Source: Flavobacteriia bacterium
GTDB taxonomy: Bacteria; Bacteroidota; Bacteroidia; Flavobacteriales; Schleiferiaceae
DNA: 36,440 nt
Direction: 5' to 3'
NCBI GenBank assembly: GCA_009921445.1
Contig: RFXV01000003.1
Location: forward strand, 1 to 36,440
In this document: positions 33,475-36,440 of the stretch, in pieces
Layout: the number at the start of each line of letters is the position of its first letter
Position numbering within the stretch: position 1 is the stretch's first letter
Program-made: the position numbers and the translations under genes
The notes under the pieces: model-generated
Told to the model about the DNA's origin: nothing
The model's input: only the letters and a program-made list of their open reading frames with translations
Database searches by the model: none

Positions 33475-36440
33475 CAGAATGAGTTCAGGTCTACCGGACG
33501 CAAGGTTCCAAACCACTTGACTACTTTTTCGCCAAGCTCTCCTGCGTCGATGTGGATGATGTACACTCCACTTGATATGGGCACATTGTAGTCGTTCCTG
33601 AGGTCCCACTCGACGAATGTGAGCGTGTTGTCTTTTCTGATCTGACGGACACGTGTGCCGTTGAGCCCGAAAACAGAGATCGTACAACGCTCAGGCAGAT
33701 TGGTGATCTTGACGATGTTGTCCAATTGCGAATCTTCGTAGAAAGAAGATCCGTAGTACGGATTGGGAACCACTCGGATCAGGTCCAATGCGCTCTCGGC
33801 CACATTGACATCATTGGCGCGGGCAGCAATGGCCTTGGTCGAAAACTCATAGCGAGGAAAACCTGAGTAGGCCGGATCCGTCTCGTAGCGTTCAAAAGGT
33901 CTGTCCATACGCAACTTGATGGTCACATCCGACGGCAATTCCGTACTGTAGGGGTCTATAAAACCATAGCCCCGCTGTGTGAAGGGGATGGATGTCCACA
34001 TCATCGAACGGTTGAAGGCCACCTGATCCGGCACGATCCAGCGGTCGATCTTGTCCTTCAGTGGGAAGTCGTCGATCGCGTCTCCCTTGTAGGTGATGTC
34101 TCTAATGTTCAGTCCCTCCCGCAGCTTGGGCGCAAAGACATAGATGTTGTGCAGCCCGCCCATGACCAATCCGCCGTTGATCGTATTGGAAGGCACCTGG
34201 AAGACGGTGCTGGTTGGATTCCAAAGCATATCCGCCCCATTCTCACTGATCAACCACGAATTCTCACCAAAGGCCATGCAGAGCCTTTCACCTGTTTCCA
34301 CATCTACTGCATAACCCGGGAAGTAGCTCCATCCTGGCTCGAGGTTCGGATCTTCGATGAGCTGATCGCCCTGAAGCTTGTAGCTCGTACCCTGCCGCAG
34401 ACGCCATTTTTCCACATTCCCCACGGTCAGCCCTGGGTCCTCACCCATCTCAAAGACAGGAACGCGTGTCCATTTGGACCGATCGCTGGTCACCACGACA
34501 TCCACACTGTGTATGTCCTGAATATTCGGACGCGACTGCTGGCTTTCATTCACTGCCAATGCCGGTCCGTAGCCGATCGTGAAATTTGAGAATGCGCGGT
34601 ATAAGTGGCTGGTATAGGCGTATGGGCCCCACTGGCTCTCGAGGATATTCCCGAAGAAATTCAACGGATCTCCTCCGTAGTCACCATAGACGTCAGCTGC
34701 TGTACCAGAGGCACCATTGCTGTTTGGACCTGCCAGTATCCAGTTGAAAGCATCATAGCCTTCTCCATCCGGAATGAAGGACAACCAGGGGATCTGCGGA
34801 TCCTCAAAGATGATCTCCCCTCCGATCACCCCATTGTCGCGAATTCCATCCTCATCGTTACCGGGAGGAAGAACATCTTCAACAGTCAGGGACATGCCCA
34901 GCTCTGGGATGATCTGCTCTGCCTTGACCGCCAGCGTTGTGTCGGATTCGGCCAATACCGAACCGCTTGTGACATCATAGATGCTCCAGCGGGCAGATGG
35001 ACCGACTGTATCGAACTCCAGGACATAATCTCCTGCAGGAATGCTTTTGGGATCGACCACCTTGAGATCGACCGGCGCAAAACCCCTCTCATAGGTAAAC
35101 TCATCCAACTTGAAATCGCGCACAATGAGCTCCTTATCGCTCTCTGCGATATCGATGAAGCGACCCGAGTTGCCCATTCCGGCTACCCGCTTGACATCCA
35201 CGCCATCGCCGTACTGAGCGTTGATCACCAAACCGTTCTGCTCTGGAGAGGTGAGATGAGGAATGGCCAGATATTCAAGGTTGTTCAGACGACCCGCGAT
35301 GTAGGGAACCTTTTGGTTGGTCCCCGACGGTGCCTGATTCACAAATGAGGAATAGTCATTATGACCGTAGGCCACCACAGTGAAGTAGTACTCCTTGTTG
35401 TTGACCAATCGGCGATCGCCTTCTGCAAAGGCGTCTTCCAAAACACGGAATGAATGCTGTACTCCTTCGTTGTTGTACTGCAAGGTCATCAGCTGAGGGA
35501 CATCGGCCTCCATTTCGTCATCACGGGTGTAGTTGATGATCCTGGTGATGCCGTTCTCCAGATCGCATTGAGCCACAAGGCGACTCAGGCTCGGATCATA
35601 GATATCCGAAACGGTCACATTGGCATTGGCCAGCTGGAACACTTGATACCCTTCAAACACATAATTGTAGTATCGAAGAGAATCGGATTCCTTGTTGAAA
35701 TTCCCAACGTGCGGTGGAATGGTTGGATCGAACTCGTAATAGCCCAGGCCAAAATTGTTGCTCGTACTTGGATTGTTCAGCGTGATGACCAATTCCCGAT
35801 CGAGCTCAATGATCTCCATATCCGGAGCCGTAGGGCCATCGAGTACCTGGAAGCAGTTGTCGAAAAGATTTTGCGCCTTGTCGTCGGCGATGATCACTTT
35901 GTCGACAGAGGCAAATGGATCCGAGTTGGTGAAATCCCTTGCCCAGACCACGCCTGTCGTGATAAAGTTCAACGCTCCAGGTGCCAGTGAGAAAGGACCC
36001 GCTGAGTGGAGACCACGCTTGTCTGCCTGATTGTTGGGGCTCTCATACCAATTGGTGGATGCCACAGGCGCAGTGATCCCCGTAGTATCGAAGGTGCTGC
36101 CAGGATAGGCATACAACGTACGCTGTCCTGAACCGTCGTTGGTAAAGCCATCTCCATTGCCCGGATTGAAGGGCCCAGAAGGTGTCTCCACCACCAATGG
36201 ATTACCGTTCTTCCACAGATTGCGCATGTAGTTGTAGAATTCGGCTGCGTTGTCTGGATCGGATGTCTGCGCAATGTTGGTGGTTCCACCGTTGTTGTAA
36301 TACATGAATCCGGACATGATGATCCGTTCGTTCAGGCCGGTCAGCGGATCCTCCGGACGACACAAACCAGTGACCGGATCGCGCACCCCATCCGGGCAGC
36401 CGTCGCGGTCGTTGTCCAGGCCGTCAAAGTAATCGGCGAA
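33474..36440 (-). CDS. Large exported protein with T9SS C-terminal sorting domain (N-terminus outside window)
   Basis: At least 988 residues; the frame stays open to the right edge, so the 36386 start in the ORF track is only an internal GTG. At the edge is DNDRDGCPDG, an Asp-rich, calcium-loop-like stretch. The body is beta-rich and full of Asn, Asp and Pro, with no enzymatic motif I recognise. The last 95 or so residues form a type A T9SS sorting domain: VVPNPYYGSSFY, ITNLPERCTISVFGLNGTRV, then ISSGVYIIHI and GEKVVKWFG. So the protein should be moved across the outer membrane and possibly anchored on the cell surface. It is coupled by TGATG to the PorV/PorQ-like barrel gene. Confidence 0.85.
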   Translation of the reverse strand, partial: FADYFDGLDNDRDGCPDGVRDPVTGLCRPEDPLTGLNERIIMSGFMYYNNGGTTNIAQTSDPDNAAEFYNYMRNLWKNGNPLVVETPSGPFNPGNGDGFTNDGSGQRTLYAYPGSTFDTTGITAPVASTNWYESPNNQADKRGLHSAGPFSLAPGALNFITTGVVWARDFTNSDPFASVDKVIIADDKAQNLFDNCFQVLDGPTAPDMEIIELDRELVITLNNPSTSNNFGLGYYEFDPTIPPHVGNFNKESDSLRYYNYVFEGYQVFQLANANVTVSDIYDPSLSRLVAQCDLENGITRIINYTRDDEMEADVPQLMTLQYNNEGVQHSFRVLEDAFAEGDRRLVNNKEYYFTVVAYGHNDYSSFVNQAPSGTNQKVPYIAGRLNNLEYLAIPHLTSPEQNGLVINAQYGDGVDVKRVAGMGNSGRFIDIAESDKELIVRDFKLDEFTYERGFAPVDLKVVDPKSIPAGDYVLEFDTVGPSARWSIYDVTSGSVLAESDTTLAVKAEQIIPELGMSLTVEDVLPPGNDEDGIRDNGVIGGEIIFEDPQIPWLSFIPDGEGYDAFNWILAGPNSNGASGTAADVYGDYGGDPLNFFGNILESQWGPYAYTSHLYRAFSNFTIGYGPALAVNESQQSRPNIQDIHSVDVVVTSDRSKWTRVPVFEMGEDPGLTVGNVEKWRLRQGTSYKLQGDQLIEDPNLEPGWSYFPGYAVDVETGERLCMAFGENSWLISENGADMLWNPTSTVFQVPSNTINGGLVMGGLHNIYVFAPKLREGLNIRDITYKGDAIDDFPLKDKIDRWIVPDQVAFNRSMMWTSIPFTQRGYGFIDPYSTELPSDVTIKLRMDRPFERYETDPAYSGFPRYEFSTKAIAARANDVNVAESALDLIRVVPNPYYGSSFYEDSQLDNIVKITNLPERCTISVFGLNGTRVRQIRKDNTLTFVEWDLRNDYNVPISSGVYIIHIDAGELGEKVVKWFGTLRPVDLNSF

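Noticed and set aside
1-36440. Search for CRISPR arrays, prophage, IS, defence systems or biosynthetic clusters
   Set aside because: No repeat-spacer pattern, phage structural genes, transposases, nuclease-effector pairs or synthetase modules seen on either strand.

Overview
The window looks like core chromosome of a member of the Bacteroidota, with mid-range GC for the phylum. I cannot place it below phylum from sequence alone. The evidence is: a type III glutamine synthetase; a DUF3127 protein; a TonB-dependent receptor paired with a DUF4249 lipoprotein; type IX secretion (T9SS) proteins (a C-terminal sorting-domain protein with a PorV/PorQ-like partner, and a PorE-like OmpA protein); the purM-prfA-pyrF order; and repeated TAnnTTTG promoter elements, the known -7 element of this phylum. 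The window is dense. No stretch over 300 bases lacks a gene, and most neighbours overlap by 1-4 bases (ATGA, TGATG, TAATG).

Layout, left to right. (1) 1-2468, plus strand: the tail of a probable glycosyltransferase, a small membrane protein, a CCA-adding/poly(A)-polymerase-type nucleotidyltransferase with an HD domain, and a pRiA4b ORF-3-like protein. (2) 2453-5522, minus: purM-prfA-pyrF. (3) 5610-10534, minus: a PorE-like TPR/beta-propeller/OmpA/LysM protein and glutamine synthetase III, each with its own intrinsic terminator. (4) 10611-14053, minus: ffh-folD-tatA-cation antiporter. (5) 14182-15461, plus: thyA-folA. (6) 15445-18651, minus: tig-clpP-clpX (protein folding and quality control). 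(7) 18807-20018: a frameshifted SPOR-domain protein, a two-way terminator and tRNA-Leu(UAG). (8) 20090-22083, plus: a flavin reductase-like protein, DUF3127 and aat. (9) 22091-25215, minus: a tail-specific protease and an OppC/DppC-type permease. (10) 25358-29902, plus: TonB receptor, DUF4249 lipoprotein and a YbdG-type mechanosensitive channel. (11) 29871-31461: a broken family 2 glycosyltransferase (minus) and ruvC (plus). (12) 31456-36440, minus: a partial T9SS cargo-like protein with its PorV/PorQ-like partner, then greA and a HIT-family protein.

Most genes are housekeeping: nucleotide and folate supply (purM, pyrF, folD, thyA, folA), translation and nascent-chain handling (prfA, ffh, tig, aat, tRNA-Leu), proteolysis (clpXP, prc) and envelope export (tatA, PorE-like, PorV/Q-like, sorting-domain protein). 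I see no prophage, insertion sequence, CRISPR array, defence island or biosynthetic cluster, and no clearly new multi-gene system. The points most worth checking are four places where the reading frame is damaged or oddly joined: the clpP/clpX junction, the SPOR gene, the family 2 glycosyltransferase and the start of aat. These could be real mutations or assembly errors. Other points of interest are the SSB-like tail of the DUF3127 protein, the LysM additions to the PorE-like protein, and promoter elements lying so close to start codons that some transcripts may be leaderless.
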